Below are positions 7,333 through 14,868 of a stretch of DNA of 64,000 nt, one piece after another. Position 1 is the first letter of the stretch, and each line of letters starts with the position of its first letter. The translations under genes were made by a program, and so were the position numbers. The stretch lies in assembly GCF_015704865.1 (NCBI RefSeq), contig NZ_JADQTO010000032.1:1-64000 (forward strand), in the 5' to 3' direction. This DNA is from Actinoplanes aureus (GTDB lineage: Bacteria; Actinomycetota; Actinomycetes; Mycobacteriales; Micromonosporaceae). The notes beneath the pieces were generated by a model. The model searched no databases. It was not told the origin of the DNA and saw only the letters and a program-made list of their open reading frames with translations.

Positions 7333-7415
7333 TAGACAGTCTAGTTCTTGGCCTTGACAAGAGCCATGCGGGCCCGCATCTTGGATATTGTCTAGTCGGT
7401 ACAGACCGTCTGTAC
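7333..7415. promoter_or_regulatory. Divergent promoter region with GAC/GTC palindromic operators
   Basis: TAGACAGTCTA (7333-7343) is an inverted repeat with 5-bp arms. GTACAGACCGTCTGTAC (7399-7415) has perfect 8-bp arms and overlaps the region just upstream of the AICE operon. A third half-site, TTGTCTAG, lies at 7388-7395. Between them is a perfect 14-bp palindrome, ATGCGGGCCCGCAT (7366-7379), and a TTGACA at 7354-7359. The layout fits repression of both directions by the GntR protein. Confidence 0.6.
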
Positions 7416-7432
7416 GAGAGGAGGTGACGTAG

Positions 7433-8290
7433 ATGGCGAATGGACTGTTCAACCGAGCTCCGGTTGGTGCTGTGGCGATCGTCGAACCGCCGGTGTCGCA
7501 GTGGTACGCGCGGCGTGCCCGGGTTGCGTTCATCGGCGTGAGTTTGGGCTGCTGGGCCGTCGCGACGATGGTGCTCAGCGCGTCGACGCCGTTGTGGATC
7601 GCGGTGTTGCTGGGCTTGGCTGCCGGGCTGGTGGTTGGTCTGGTGGCCGCGCTGCTGGTGCGGGTCTGGCCGGTGTTGCGGGCGTTGTGGTGGTGGTCGC
7701 TGGAGATCGCGACTGCGGCGGTCGTGGTAGCAGGTCTGTCGCTGCTGGCGCGGGTCTGGTCGTGGCGGCTGGCGCTCGCGGCGCTGCTGTTGGTGGTGAT
7801 CGCCGGGTTGTTGGCTGATCCGGTGCGCCGGTTCGTGTGGGCGTGGTCGTGGTGTGCGGTGGATCGTCACCGGCTGCGGCTGTACTTCGCTGGGCTGGCG
7901 CGTGCTTCGGGTGGTAGCCGGGCTGGGTTGTTGCCGCTGATGTTGTGGGCGCGGCCGACGCCGGCCGGTGAACGGGTGTGGCTGTGGCTGCGTCCCGGTC
8001 TGGAGCTGGCGGATCTGGACGGTAAGGCCGGGCGGATCGCGGTCACCTGCTGGGCCAAGCAGGTCCGGGTGGTCGCCGCGTCGGAGCGGCACGCCGCGCT
8101 GGTCCGCGTTGACATCGGTCGTCGCGACTCGCTGGCCGGCCGTATCGATTCACCGCTGGCGCTGCTGATCCCGAGCCTGCGCTTGAAGTTGACGGACGCG
8201 CCGGTGTCGCCGGCTATGCCGCCGGTCGGCCTGAACCTGGCCGACATTCCTGATCCTCCGGCACCGGAACCGCGCAATGGCCGCCGATGA
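7433..8290 (+). CDS. AICE membrane protein, first gene of transfer block
   Basis: A 285-residue protein beginning at ATG 7433 behind GGAGGTGACGTAG. Residues about 28-50, 52-75, 84-108 and 112-130 are hydrophobic membrane segments. The C-terminal about 140 residues are cytoplasmic in character, with an EPRNGRR end. No family is recognised with certainty. Its place directly before SSB and the FtsK-type translocase suggests it supplies the membrane anchor or an accessory subunit for DNA transfer, because the translocase itself lacks membrane helices. That role is inference. Confidence 0.72.
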   Translation: MANGLFNRAPVGAVAIVEPPVSQWYARRARVAFIGVSLGCWAVATMVLSASTPLWIAVLLGLAAGLVVGLVAALLVRVWPVLRALWWWSLEIATAAVVVAGLSLLARVWSWRLALAALLLVVIAGLLADPVRRFVWAWSWCAVDRHRLRLYFAGLARASGGSRAGLLPLMLWARPTPAGERVWLWLRPGLELADLDGKAGRIAVTCWAKQVRVVAASERHAALVRVDIGRRDSLAGRIDSPLALLIPSLRLKLTDAPVSPAMPPVGLNLADIPDPPAPEPRNGRR

Positions 8291-8353
8291 CCTTCCCCGG
8301 TTCGCGTGCCGGAAGTCCTGTCCGACGCCATCACCAATAAGGGAGTGAGCTAG

Positions 8354-8803
8354 ATGGCGAACGAAACCACTATCACGATCGTCGGGAACCTCACCGACGA
8401 TCCGGAACTGCGGTTCCTGCCCAACGGCACCGCGATGGCGAAGTTCATCGTCGCGTCGACCCCGCGCATCTTCGACCGCGAGTCCGGGCAGTGGAAGGAC
8501 GGCGACCCGCTGTTCCTGCCGTGCACGGCGTGGCGGGAGATGGCGGAGCACCTCGCCGAGTCGCTCAACAAGGGCACCCGCGTAGTGGTCCAGGGTCGGC
8601 TGAGGTTGTCGCGGTGGGAGACCGAGCAGGGTGAGAAGCGCTCGGCCCACCAGTTGGACGTTGAGGAGATCGGCCCGTCGCTGCGGTTCGCCACGGCGAA
8701 GGTCGCCAAGACGACCCGCAGCAAGAGTGACGGGTTCACCCCGGCGCAGGCTCCGGACAACGCGTGGGACAGCGCCCCGGCTGACGCGAAGGTCGGCTTC
8801 TGA
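8354..8803 (+). CDS. ssb: Single-stranded DNA-binding protein
   Basis: A 149-residue OB-fold protein from ATG 8354 (upstream GGGAGTGAGCT). The SSB signature is clear: ITIVGNLTDDPELRFLPNGTAMAKF at the N-terminus, then the FLPCTAW and GTRVVVQGRL strands with the conserved aromatic residues. The usual acidic C-terminal tip (D-D-x-PF), which in cellular SSBs recruits repair and replication proteins, is absent: the tail ends APADAKVGF and keeps only a final Phe. That points to an element-specific SSB, perhaps protecting replicating or transferred DNA without recruiting host partners. It overlaps the translocase gene by one base (TGATG). Confidence 0.92.
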   Translation: MANETTITIVGNLTDDPELRFLPNGTAMAKFIVASTPRIFDRESGQWKDGDPLFLPCTAWREMAEHLAESLNKGTRVVVQGRLRLSRWETEQGEKRSAHQLDVEEIGPSLRFATAKVAKTTRSKSDGFTPAQAPDNAWDSAPADAKVGF

Positions 8804-9672
8804 TGCCGCCTGTCCTGACCGCCGACGCGGGCAACGGTCCAGTAGACCTGGGTCCGGTGCTGTCCATCTTCGACCCGGTGCACATCGGGATCGACGAGTT
8901 CGGCCAGCCGAAGCTGGTACCGCTGATCGAACGCAACATGCTGATCGGCGGCGAACCCGGGTCCGGGAAGTCGGGTCTGCTCAACGCGGTGGTCGGGCAT
9001 GCGGCGATGTCGCTGGACTGCCGGCTGGTCCTGTTCGACGGCAAACGCGTCGAGCTCGGGCAGTGGCGTAAGTGCGCTGACGCGTTCGTCGGCCCGAACC
9101 TGGAGCAGGCACTGCTGGTGCTGCGCAAGCTCCAGATGATGATGGACCGCCGGTATGACTACCTGGAGGACTGCGAACGCCGGAAGATCATCCCGGCGGA
9201 CGTGTTCCAGGCCTACCTGGTCGCCTTCGATGAGCTGGCGTACTACTCGGCCACGATCGGCAGAAAGGTCGACCGCGACGAGTTCTCGATGCTGCTGCGT
9301 GACCTGGTCGCGCGGGGCCGGGCGGTCGGCATCATCGTCGTCGCTGCCACCCAGCGACCGTCGTCGGACATCATCCCGACGTCGCTGCGGGACCTGTTCG
9401 CGTGGCGGTTCGCCGGCCGCTGCACCAACGACAGCTCGTCGGACATCGTCCTCGGGCACGGCTGGGCGCAGAAAGGCTGGTCAGCCAACATGATCAGCCC
9501 GAACAACCCCGGCGCGGGTCTGCTGATCTCCGAAAGCGGCAGCCCGCAACTGATCAAAGTCGCCTACCTGGATGACCGCACCTGCGCGGGCATCGCCGCC
9601 TACGCGGCCACCCTGCGCGACGCCGTCCGCGACAACCCACCGACCGGCATACCGGTCCTGCGGGCGGCCTGA
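8803..9672 (+). CDS. FtsK/SpoIIIE-type DNA translocase (TraSA-like)
   Basis: A 289-residue P-loop ATPase. Walker A is at residues 50-57 (GEPGSGKS). Walker B is at about 138-144 (YLVAFDE), followed by an RGRAVGIIVVAATQRP motif typical of FtsK/TraB motors. AICEs move as double-stranded DNA using one such motor without a relaxase. TraSA of pSAM2 is of similar size (about 300 residues). No membrane helix is present, unlike larger TraB proteins, which makes the membrane protein encoded two genes upstream a candidate partner. The ATG overlaps the ssb stop, so expression is coupled. Confidence 0.9.
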   Translation: MPPVLTADAGNGPVDLGPVLSIFDPVHIGIDEFGQPKLVPLIERNMLIGGEPGSGKSGLLNAVVGHAAMSLDCRLVLFDGKRVELGQWRKCADAFVGPNLEQALLVLRKLQMMMDRRYDYLEDCERRKIIPADVFQAYLVAFDELAYYSATIGRKVDRDEFSMLLRDLVARGRAVGIIVVAATQRPSSDIIPTSLRDLFAWRFAGRCTNDSSSDIVLGHGWAQKGWSANMISPNNPGAGLLISESGSPQLIKVAYLDDRTCAGIAAYAATLRDAVRDNPPTGIPVLRAA

Positions 9673-9739
9673 CGCGCCTCGATACGACCCGGAACAAACC
9701 GGGCGGACAACATCCACTCTGGAAAGGGGGCCCTATCTG

Positions 9740-10123
9740 ATGGCCCGTCCACTACCCGTCCCGCGACCCGACACCCGGGTCATCCACTACGTCGACACGT
9801 CGATGCAAGCCGACCTGGAGCGGCTGACTACCGCTGAGCTGGCGACCCGCCGCGCCCAGCAACACGCTCTCTACCTGCGGTGGAAGGACCGGCAGGCGGC
9901 GATCGCCGAACGCGACCGCAAGGCCCGCCGCTTCTGGACCGGCTTCGGCGCGGTCATCGCCGTCATCGTCCTGGCCGCGCTCACGTTCGGCGGCTGGTGG
10001 CTGTGGAACGCCCTGACCACTGCCGGTCTCGGCGCTCTGGCGATCCCGCTGCTCATCGCGGCGCTGTCGGTGACCGCGATCGGCGGGCACCGCTGCATCA
10101 CGATCGTCGAACACCGGCACTGA
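9740..10123 (+). CDS. Small two-helix membrane protein of the AICE
   Basis: A 127-residue protein. The start is ATG 9740 after GGAAAGGGGG; the frame is open further upstream, but that part only overlaps the translocase gene. The N-terminal half is charged and helical (TAELATRRAQQHALYLRWKD), possibly a short coiled coil. Two membrane segments follow, at about residues 70-90 (AVIAVIVLAALTFGGWWLW) and 94-115. No named family; the size and layout resemble Spd-type spreading proteins of actinomycete conjugative elements, which help the plasmid move within the recipient mycelium. Confidence 0.65.
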   Translation: MARPLPVPRPDTRVIHYVDTSMQADLERLTTAELATRRAQQHALYLRWKDRQAAIAERDRKARRFWTGFGAVIAVIVLAALTFGGWWLWNALTTAGLGALAIPLLIAALSVTAIGGHRCITIVEHRH

Positions 10124-10237
10124 CCAGCACCAACACAACCGCATTCCGAGCGGACGACACCAGGAAGTACCGACCAAAGCGCTTCTGGTGCCGCCGCCCC
10201 TAACACCAACCCACATCCGATGGAAGGAGTCGGCACG

Positions 10238-11152
10238 ATGAACCCTACCCAGCAACTGATCGCACTCGCCGCTGACCGTGGCTATGTCCTCACTGAGGCC
10301 GGCCGCGTGGCGGTGCAGTACCCGGACCTCGACTCGATGGCTGAGGCTGTTGAGGCTGTGCGGCAGGGCGTCAGCCCTGACCAGATCATGACTGAGGACT
10401 GGGACGGGCTGTCCTGGTTCGAGCCTGCCGTCTCGCTGGGTGCGGCGCCGCATGACAGCGCCTACTGCCGCGAGGGTGGCAGGCCGCATCTCGGCCCCTG
10501 CGTCGAGCCGGACGCGAGCGATGCCCTCACCGAGGTCGGCCGGCGGGCGCTTAACGAGGCGTGCCGTTGTGGTGACAGCGACTGTGCTGACACCTTCGGC
10601 CGGGCTACAGCCTGTCAGGATCGTTCCGGGTGCTGCCAGTTCTGCGGCTATTCCAGCTGCGATGTCTGCGGCTGGACCGATCCTGCCGACAGCGCCGACC
10701 CGCCGGAAACGGTGGCGCAGGTGCTGCGGTCGGCGGCTCTGTACCTGGAGCGGCACGGCTGGATCCAGGGCTGCTACTACGACGGCACGACCGGTGTCTT
10801 CACGCCGCCGGCCTGCCTGGTCGGTGCGATCGGCATGGTTTGCTACGGCGGACCGGTCGACGCCCCGGCGGAACACCGCACCGACCCGGGCTACCCGGAC
10901 TTCGAACAGGCCGTGCTGCACCTGGACCGGTATCTGCTGGTCGAGGACGGCTCGGAATCGTACGAGTTCAACGACGCCCGAGGCCGCACCCTCGAACAGG
11001 TCACGCACGTCCTGCGGGACGCGGCAACCCGCCCGGCCGAGGAACTCCTCGATGCACTGCGGGCGATCAACGAGATGAACGACCGCCTCGCCGAGTCCGG
11101 CGTAACGGTCGAGCAGATCGTCTCACTGCTGAACGGCGGTGACTTCCGATGA
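10238..11152 (+). CDS. Cys-rich protein with DUF6197 domain
   Basis: A 304-residue protein. ATG 10238 is chosen because AAGGAG lies 8 bases upstream. The N-terminal about 60 residues are helical (MAEAVEAVRQGVSPDQIM). A central stretch at about residues 105-145 has a dense run of Cys (CRCGDSDC, CCQFCG, SSCDVCGW) that looks like a zinc-binding knuckle. The C-terminal part matches DUF6197, with HGWIQGCYYD and FNDARGRTLEQV, a family common in actinobacterial mobile elements and of unknown function. It opens the run of ten genes linked by 4-base overlaps; its stop overlaps the next start. Confidence 0.72.
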   Translation: MNPTQQLIALAADRGYVLTEAGRVAVQYPDLDSMAEAVEAVRQGVSPDQIMTEDWDGLSWFEPAVSLGAAPHDSAYCREGGRPHLGPCVEPDASDALTEVGRRALNEACRCGDSDCADTFGRATACQDRSGCCQFCGYSSCDVCGWTDPADSADPPETVAQVLRSAALYLERHGWIQGCYYDGTTGVFTPPACLVGAIGMVCYGGPVDAPAEHRTDPGYPDFEQAVLHLDRYLLVEDGSESYEFNDARGRTLEQVTHVLRDAATRPAEELLDALRAINEMNDRLAESGVTVEQIVSLLNGGDFR

Positions 11153-11595
11153 GCGAGGTCACGGTCCGTGAGATGCAGGCTTCGGCCTGGGCGAACAAGC
11201 TGGCGAAGGGCTTCAACACCAGCGACGTCGCTGTGGAGTTCGGCCTGCTGTACGGCGAGATCGCTGAGGCCTTCGAGGCCTGGCGTCACCGCCGGACGGA
11301 GAGCCTGACAACCGAGCTGGCTGACGCCGCGATCTACCTGCTGAGCCTGGCTCAGATGACCGGTGTCGACCTGCAAGGAGCGATCACGTCCAAGCTCGCG
11401 GTCAATGCCGGCCGAGAGTACCGGCGCGATCCGGCGTCCGGCTCGCTCGTCAAGGTCAAGCAACTCCGCTGCCCGCTGTGCGACAGCACAGACCACTCGT
11501 GGCGCAGCGTCATCGACGAGGGCGAAGGTCCCTTCTACTGCGACCACGATTGGCACGACGCCGAGGGCAGCACCGACGGCGGTGATGTCCGATGA
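11149..11595 (+). CDS. MazG-like NTP pyrophosphohydrolase with zinc-ribbon tail
   Basis: A 148-residue protein whose first about 85 residues resemble the MazG/all-alpha NTP pyrophosphatase fold. E-x-x-E-A (YGEIAEAFEAW) and E-x-x-D (TELADAAIYLL) are spaced as in the metal-binding helices. The C-terminal part carries CPLCDSTDH and FYCDHDWH, a probable zinc site not usual for MazG. Enzymes of this class hydrolyse nucleoside triphosphates to monophosphates, often non-canonical ones. The ATG overlaps the previous stop (ATGA). Function on the element is unknown; together with the NUDIX and TGT-like genes it hints at nucleotide handling. Confidence 0.68.
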   Translation: MSEVTVREMQASAWANKLAKGFNTSDVAVEFGLLYGEIAEAFEAWRHRRTESLTTELADAAIYLLSLAQMTGVDLQGAITSKLAVNAGREYRRDPASGSLVKVKQLRCPLCDSTDHSWRSVIDEGEGPFYCDHDWHDAEGSTDGGDVR

Positions 11596-11888
11596 GCAAG
11601 AACACCGTCAAGGCAGCCTTGACGCGCAAGCGTCGGGCTCGCGCACGGCGTAACCGCTTCTGGGCTGTCGCCGCCGTGTTGGTGCGGTTCGTGCTGGGTC
11701 GTCCGCTGGACGGCCGGGTGCACTCGAACTGCACGTTCTGGTCTGCGGGGAACCGTCGTGTCGGGCGTCCTGCCTACCTCGTCACCTGGCGGTGGTGGGC
11801 GCTGGCTCCCGGCTGGCAGCGCTGCGGTGTGCGGCTGACCGCTGTCGCGGTCGTCCTGCTCGCCGCGGTGGGGGTGGTCGCGCGATGA
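11592..11888 (+). CDS. Small basic membrane protein
   Basis: A 98-residue protein translated from an ATGA overlap. The N-terminus is strongly basic (RKRRARARRNR). A first hydrophobic stretch lies at about residues 23-36 and a better one at the C-terminus (LTAVAVVLLAAVGVVAR). The middle is Trp- and Arg-rich. No family recognised. Positive charges before the helix suggest an N-in orientation and possibly DNA contact. Confidence 0.55.
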   Translation: MSKNTVKAALTRKRRARARRNRFWAVAAVLVRFVLGRPLDGRVHSNCTFWSAGNRRVGRPAYLVTWRWWALAPGWQRCGVRLTAVAVVLLAAVGVVAR

Positions 11889-12550
11889 CCTCCAAGCCGC
11901 GCATCCCGCGCAAGCGTGCCAAGCGGCACGTGGAAACCGACCAGTTCGACGCGTTCACGCGTCGCATCCTGCGCGCCTACGCCCGTCGCGTCGCCGCCGG
12001 TGACGTGGAGGCCCTGGCCCCGCTCGCCGCGCTGTCCGCCGAGGTGGACGCCGTGGTGCGCCTGGCCGTGGCCGGGCTGCGACGTAACCCTTACTCCTAC
12101 TCGTGGGACGAGATCGCCCGCCGGCTTGGCGTGTCCAAGCAGGCCGCGCAGCAGCGCTACGGCGACAAGTCCGACCGGCACGCCCTGGACTCCCGGCTGC
12201 TGGAGTCCGGGCTGAGCGTGTCCGTGGCGACCCTCGCGCAGGTGTTCGCCGATCACCACCCCGGTAGCCCGGCCGCATCACGCTGCCCGGACTGCGGCTA
12301 CCCGTACCCCGACAAGGTTCTCGACTGCCCCACGAACGCCACCGTGCGTCCGCTGCTGTTGCGGCGGCGTGGAGAGGACCGGGACGCGGTCGCCCGACTC
12401 ACCCCTGACCAGCTCGCCGACCTGCACAAACCGACAACCGCCCGGCTCACCCGGGCTGCGGTTCGGCAGGCGGCCTCACCCACGCCGGACCCGAACCGCC
12501 AATCAGCTCTACCCCTGTTCAACCTGAGCGGAAAGGACCCGGCCCAATGA
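11885..12550 (+). CDS. Helix-turn-helix protein with zinc ribbon
   Basis: A 221-residue protein from ATG 11885 (ATGA overlap). Residues about 60-100 contain a helix-turn-helix: YSWDEIARRLGVSKQAAQQRYG, close to sigma region 4 or plasmid-regulator helices that sort W-x-E-IA-RLG-S-QA-Q. A later Cys pair pattern, CPDCGYPYP and DCP, looks like half of a zinc ribbon. The C-terminus is proline- and polar-rich (ALPLFNLSGKDP). Relatives occur on many actinomycete elements between transfer and replication genes. It may regulate the operon or act in replication. Confidence 0.66.
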   Translation: MTSKPRIPRKRAKRHVETDQFDAFTRRILRAYARRVAAGDVEALAPLAALSAEVDAVVRLAVAGLRRNPYSYSWDEIARRLGVSKQAAQQRYGDKSDRHALDSRLLESGLSVSVATLAQVFADHHPGSPAASRCPDCGYPYPDKVLDCPTNATVRPLLLRRRGEDRDAVARLTPDQLADLHKPTTARLTRAAVRQAASPTPDPNRQSALPLFNLSGKDPAQ

Positions 12551-12846
12551 CCAACAACCAATCCACCAACACCAACCCGACCAACGGTGCGACCGCCACG
12601 ACCGTGCCGGCGTACCCCTACCACTACTTCGTCTCCTTCGCGCACGCCACGCGCGGCGGCTCCGGCTTCGCCAACACCGAAGTCGAGCTGTCCGTGCCGA
12701 TCACCTCGATCGAACAGGTCCGCGACCTGGAGACGTACTTCGCCGAGCAGGGCTACCACGAGGCCCGCGTCATGGGCTTCACCCTGCTGCGCAACGACCT
12801 GGCCACCGCCAGCCCGACCACCGGTCGCCCTGGCGGTGACCGATGA
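12547..12846 (+). CDS. AICE-conserved small protein, function unknown
   Basis: A 99-residue soluble protein from an ATGA overlap. The N-terminal 20 residues are Asn/Thr-rich and probably disordered. The body (YPYHYFVSFAHATRGG, then EVELSVPITSIEQVRDLE) reads like a small alpha-beta domain with alternating strands. The tail is polar. No family recognised. Its start ATG and stop both overlap neighbours, so it is surely co-expressed with them. Confidence 0.58.
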   Translation: MTNNQSTNTNPTNGATATTVPAYPYHYFVSFAHATRGGSGFANTEVELSVPITSIEQVRDLETYFAEQGYHEARVMGFTLLRNDLATASPTTGRPGGDR

Positions 12847-13115
12847 ACCCGCAACTGTGGTCCTGGCTGCTCACCGCGGTCGGCGTGTTCGGCCTGTACC
12901 TGGCCGGCCGTCGTTCCCCGTGGGGCTGGGCCGTCGGCATCGCCGCGCAGGTGCTCTGGTTCGCCTACGCGGTCAGCACACGACAGTGGGGCTTCCTGGT
13001 GTCGTGTTTCGCCTACGGCTGGGTGTACCTGCGCAACTTCCGCCAATGGCGCGCTGAACTTCGCGCAACGGACGCGGAAACCAACAACGAAGCTGGGGCG
13101 GAGGTGTCGTCGTGA
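12843..13115 (+). CDS. Three-helix membrane protein, PnuC-like
   Basis: A 90-residue protein with about three membrane helices (LWSWLLTAVGVFGLYLAG, WGWAVGIAAQVLWFAYA, WGFLVSCFAYGWVYLRNF) and a polar C-terminus. The Trp-rich pattern and the final Y-x-x-NF-x-W resemble part of the PnuC fold used for nicotinamide ribonucleoside uptake. PnuC proper has seven helices, so this would be a half-size relative, possibly acting as an oligomer. The assignment is tentative. It overlaps both neighbours. Confidence 0.6.
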   Translation: MNPQLWSWLLTAVGVFGLYLAGRRSPWGWAVGIAAQVLWFAYAVSTRQWGFLVSCFAYGWVYLRNFRQWRAELRATDAETNNEAGAEVSS

Positions 13116-13501
13116 CACCTGCGACCTCCCGCACAGAATTGTTTGACGGTGCCCGTCGGGCACGGACGCTGCGGCGGCTGCTCAAGCTCCGCACCGCCCA
13201 TAAGTTGCCGATGCCCAAGCGGATCGACTTCGGCGAGTTCAGTTCCCCGGTTGACGGCAGCGTGCTGCGCTATCTGACGCTGGAGCTGGACGATGACGTC
13301 GATGTCACCGGCTGGGCTAAGGCTGTGGACGCCGAATCCTTCGACGAGCTCTCGGTTACTGGTGACACCCACACGTGGACCCTTGCGACCGCTCAGACCG
13401 AGTGGCGTTACGACGAGCCGCGTGTCGACTGGCACCACATCCGGGTCACCAGTCGTCACAACTCCCGACCCCGAACCGACCGCACGGCGGTGACGGCATG
13501 A
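13112..13501 (+). CDS. AICE protein of unknown function
   Basis: A 129-residue soluble protein starting at GTG 13112 (GTGA overlap). The first 35 residues are basic and helical (ARRARTLRRLLKLRTAHKL). The remainder is acidic and beta-rich (LRYLTLELDDDVDVTGW, WRYDEPRVDWHHIRV). No family recognised. Its stop overlaps the start of the large membrane protein gene. Confidence 0.55.
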   Translation: MTPATSRTELFDGARRARTLRRLLKLRTAHKLPMPKRIDFGEFSSPVDGSVLRYLTLELDDDVDVTGWAKAVDAESFDELSVTGDTHTWTLATAQTEWRYDEPRVDWHHIRVTSRHNSRPRTDRTAVTA

Positions 13502-14868
13502 CCGTCACCAGCCTGCTGCCGGATCCGTTGACCCCGCTGGCCGAGCGCCGCGAGGTCCTGATCGCCGGCCTGCTGCTGACAGTGCTCGCGCTGCTATGGC
13601 TGGCCCGCAAGGTCCGGAAGATCGCCACGAGCGATCGGCCGGACGATTCCCTGTCCAACCTGGTCATGCTGATCGGTCTGGGCTGGTCCTCCGAGGTGGT
13701 CTGGGAAATCACCCGGTACCGGCTGCATTTCCCGCTCGGCCTGACCCTGCTGTTGTTCTTCATCTTCGAGTCGCTGCTGACGCTGACGATGATCCGCGCG
13801 AAGCGGCACCTGCGCGAGTTCGGCTGGCCTGGCCGGTTCGGAACGACCGCATGGACGATCGCCGCCTGCATGGCGCTGGTGGCGATGGTCGCCTCGCACT
13901 CGTTGGCCGAGGCAGTACTGCGCATGGCCATCCCGCTGCTGGTCGTCAAACAGTGGTGGGACGGCCTGATCGGCGGCGCCGCGAAACGGCCCGCTGACGC
14001 CACCGCCTGGCGGTGGACACCCCGCCGGCTCCTGCTCGCCCTCGGGGCGATCGAACCCGGCGAACGCGACGTGCACGCCGTGCACCGCGAGCGGCTGACA
14101 CAGCAGATGACCACGCTGTATCACCGCCTCAACCACGGCTCAGACCGGCTCAAGTCTCGCCGCACGGCGCGGCTTGCCCGGCTCAGCCTGACCGCGGATG
14201 ACGCCATCATCGCCGAAGTCAAACGGCGTGGTGACCGTGCTACCTGGTTCCAGGCAGCCGATCCGCACCCTGTGCCCACCCGGGCCACCGGGGACGCCTC
14301 GCGCGTCCCGGACGCTCCTAGCGTCTCGGCCCCTGACCAGCCGGCCGCGCCCGTCCCCGTGGACGTGCCGCGCCCGGCTGCCGCAACCGAACCGGCCACC
14401 CTCGTTCCGGTAGCTCCGGAGACGGTGGCTCCCGACCGACCGGTCGACATCCCTACCCCGGATGTCGTGGCTGCCCGGCTCACCACACCCAGCCCGAAGC
14501 GTCCTGCCCGACCGGTAGCCCCTGCCCGGGGTACCGGCGAAAAGCCTGACCTGCGTCACAGCGTTGCCGAGCCGTCGGCAGATCAGCTGGCCCGTCCCGC
14601 CACCGACTCTTCTGTCACCGAGCCGGACGTGGCACAGCTGAGCCTGCCGATCGTGCCCCCGGACATGCTGCGGCGCGCCGGCCAGGTGGCCCGCCAGTAC
14701 CACACCGAGCACGGCGAACCGATCACCGCAGGACAACTCGCGGCCCGACTCAAGGTGAACTCGGAGCAGGCCGCCGAAGCCCTAGCAGTTTTAGGCGCTG
14801 CACAACTCGGCCCGGACCGGCCGGAACCCGCCGTCAACGGCAGCCGCCCGAGCAAGGCGACCCGGTGA
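13498..14868 (+). CDS. SpdB-like membrane protein with C-terminal helix-turn-helix
   Basis: A 456-residue protein. ATG 13498 overlaps the previous stop; the frame is open further upstream, but that part duplicates the preceding gene. Residues about 15-170 hold four to five membrane helices, in a layout like DUF2637/SpdB proteins that help spread conjugative plasmids through mycelium. Next comes a basic helical region (RRTARLARLSLTADDAI), about 130 residues of Pro/Ala/Thr/Val-rich disordered linker, and a C-terminal helix-turn-helix (GEPITAGQLAARLKVNSEQA). The combination of membrane anchor and DNA-binding end would tether element DNA to the membrane. The Spd assignment rests on topology and context only. 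Confidence 0.65.
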   Translation: MTVTSLLPDPLTPLAERREVLIAGLLLTVLALLWLARKVRKIATSDRPDDSLSNLVMLIGLGWSSEVVWEITRYRLHFPLGLTLLLFFIFESLLTLTMIRAKRHLREFGWPGRFGTTAWTIAACMALVAMVASHSLAEAVLRMAIPLLVVKQWWDGLIGGAAKRPADATAWRWTPRRLLLALGAIEPGERDVHAVHRERLTQQMTTLYHRLNHGSDRLKSRRTARLARLSLTADDAIIAEVKRRGDRATWFQAADPHPVPTRATGDASRVPDAPSVSAPDQPAAPVPVDVPRPAAATEPATLVPVAPETVAPDRPVDIPTPDVVAARLTTPSPKRPARPVAPARGTGEKPDLRHSVAEPSADQLARPATDSSVTEPDVAQLSLPIVPPDMLRRAGQVARQYHTEHGEPITAGQLAARLKVNSEQAAEALAVLGAAQLGPDRPEPAVNGSRPSKATR

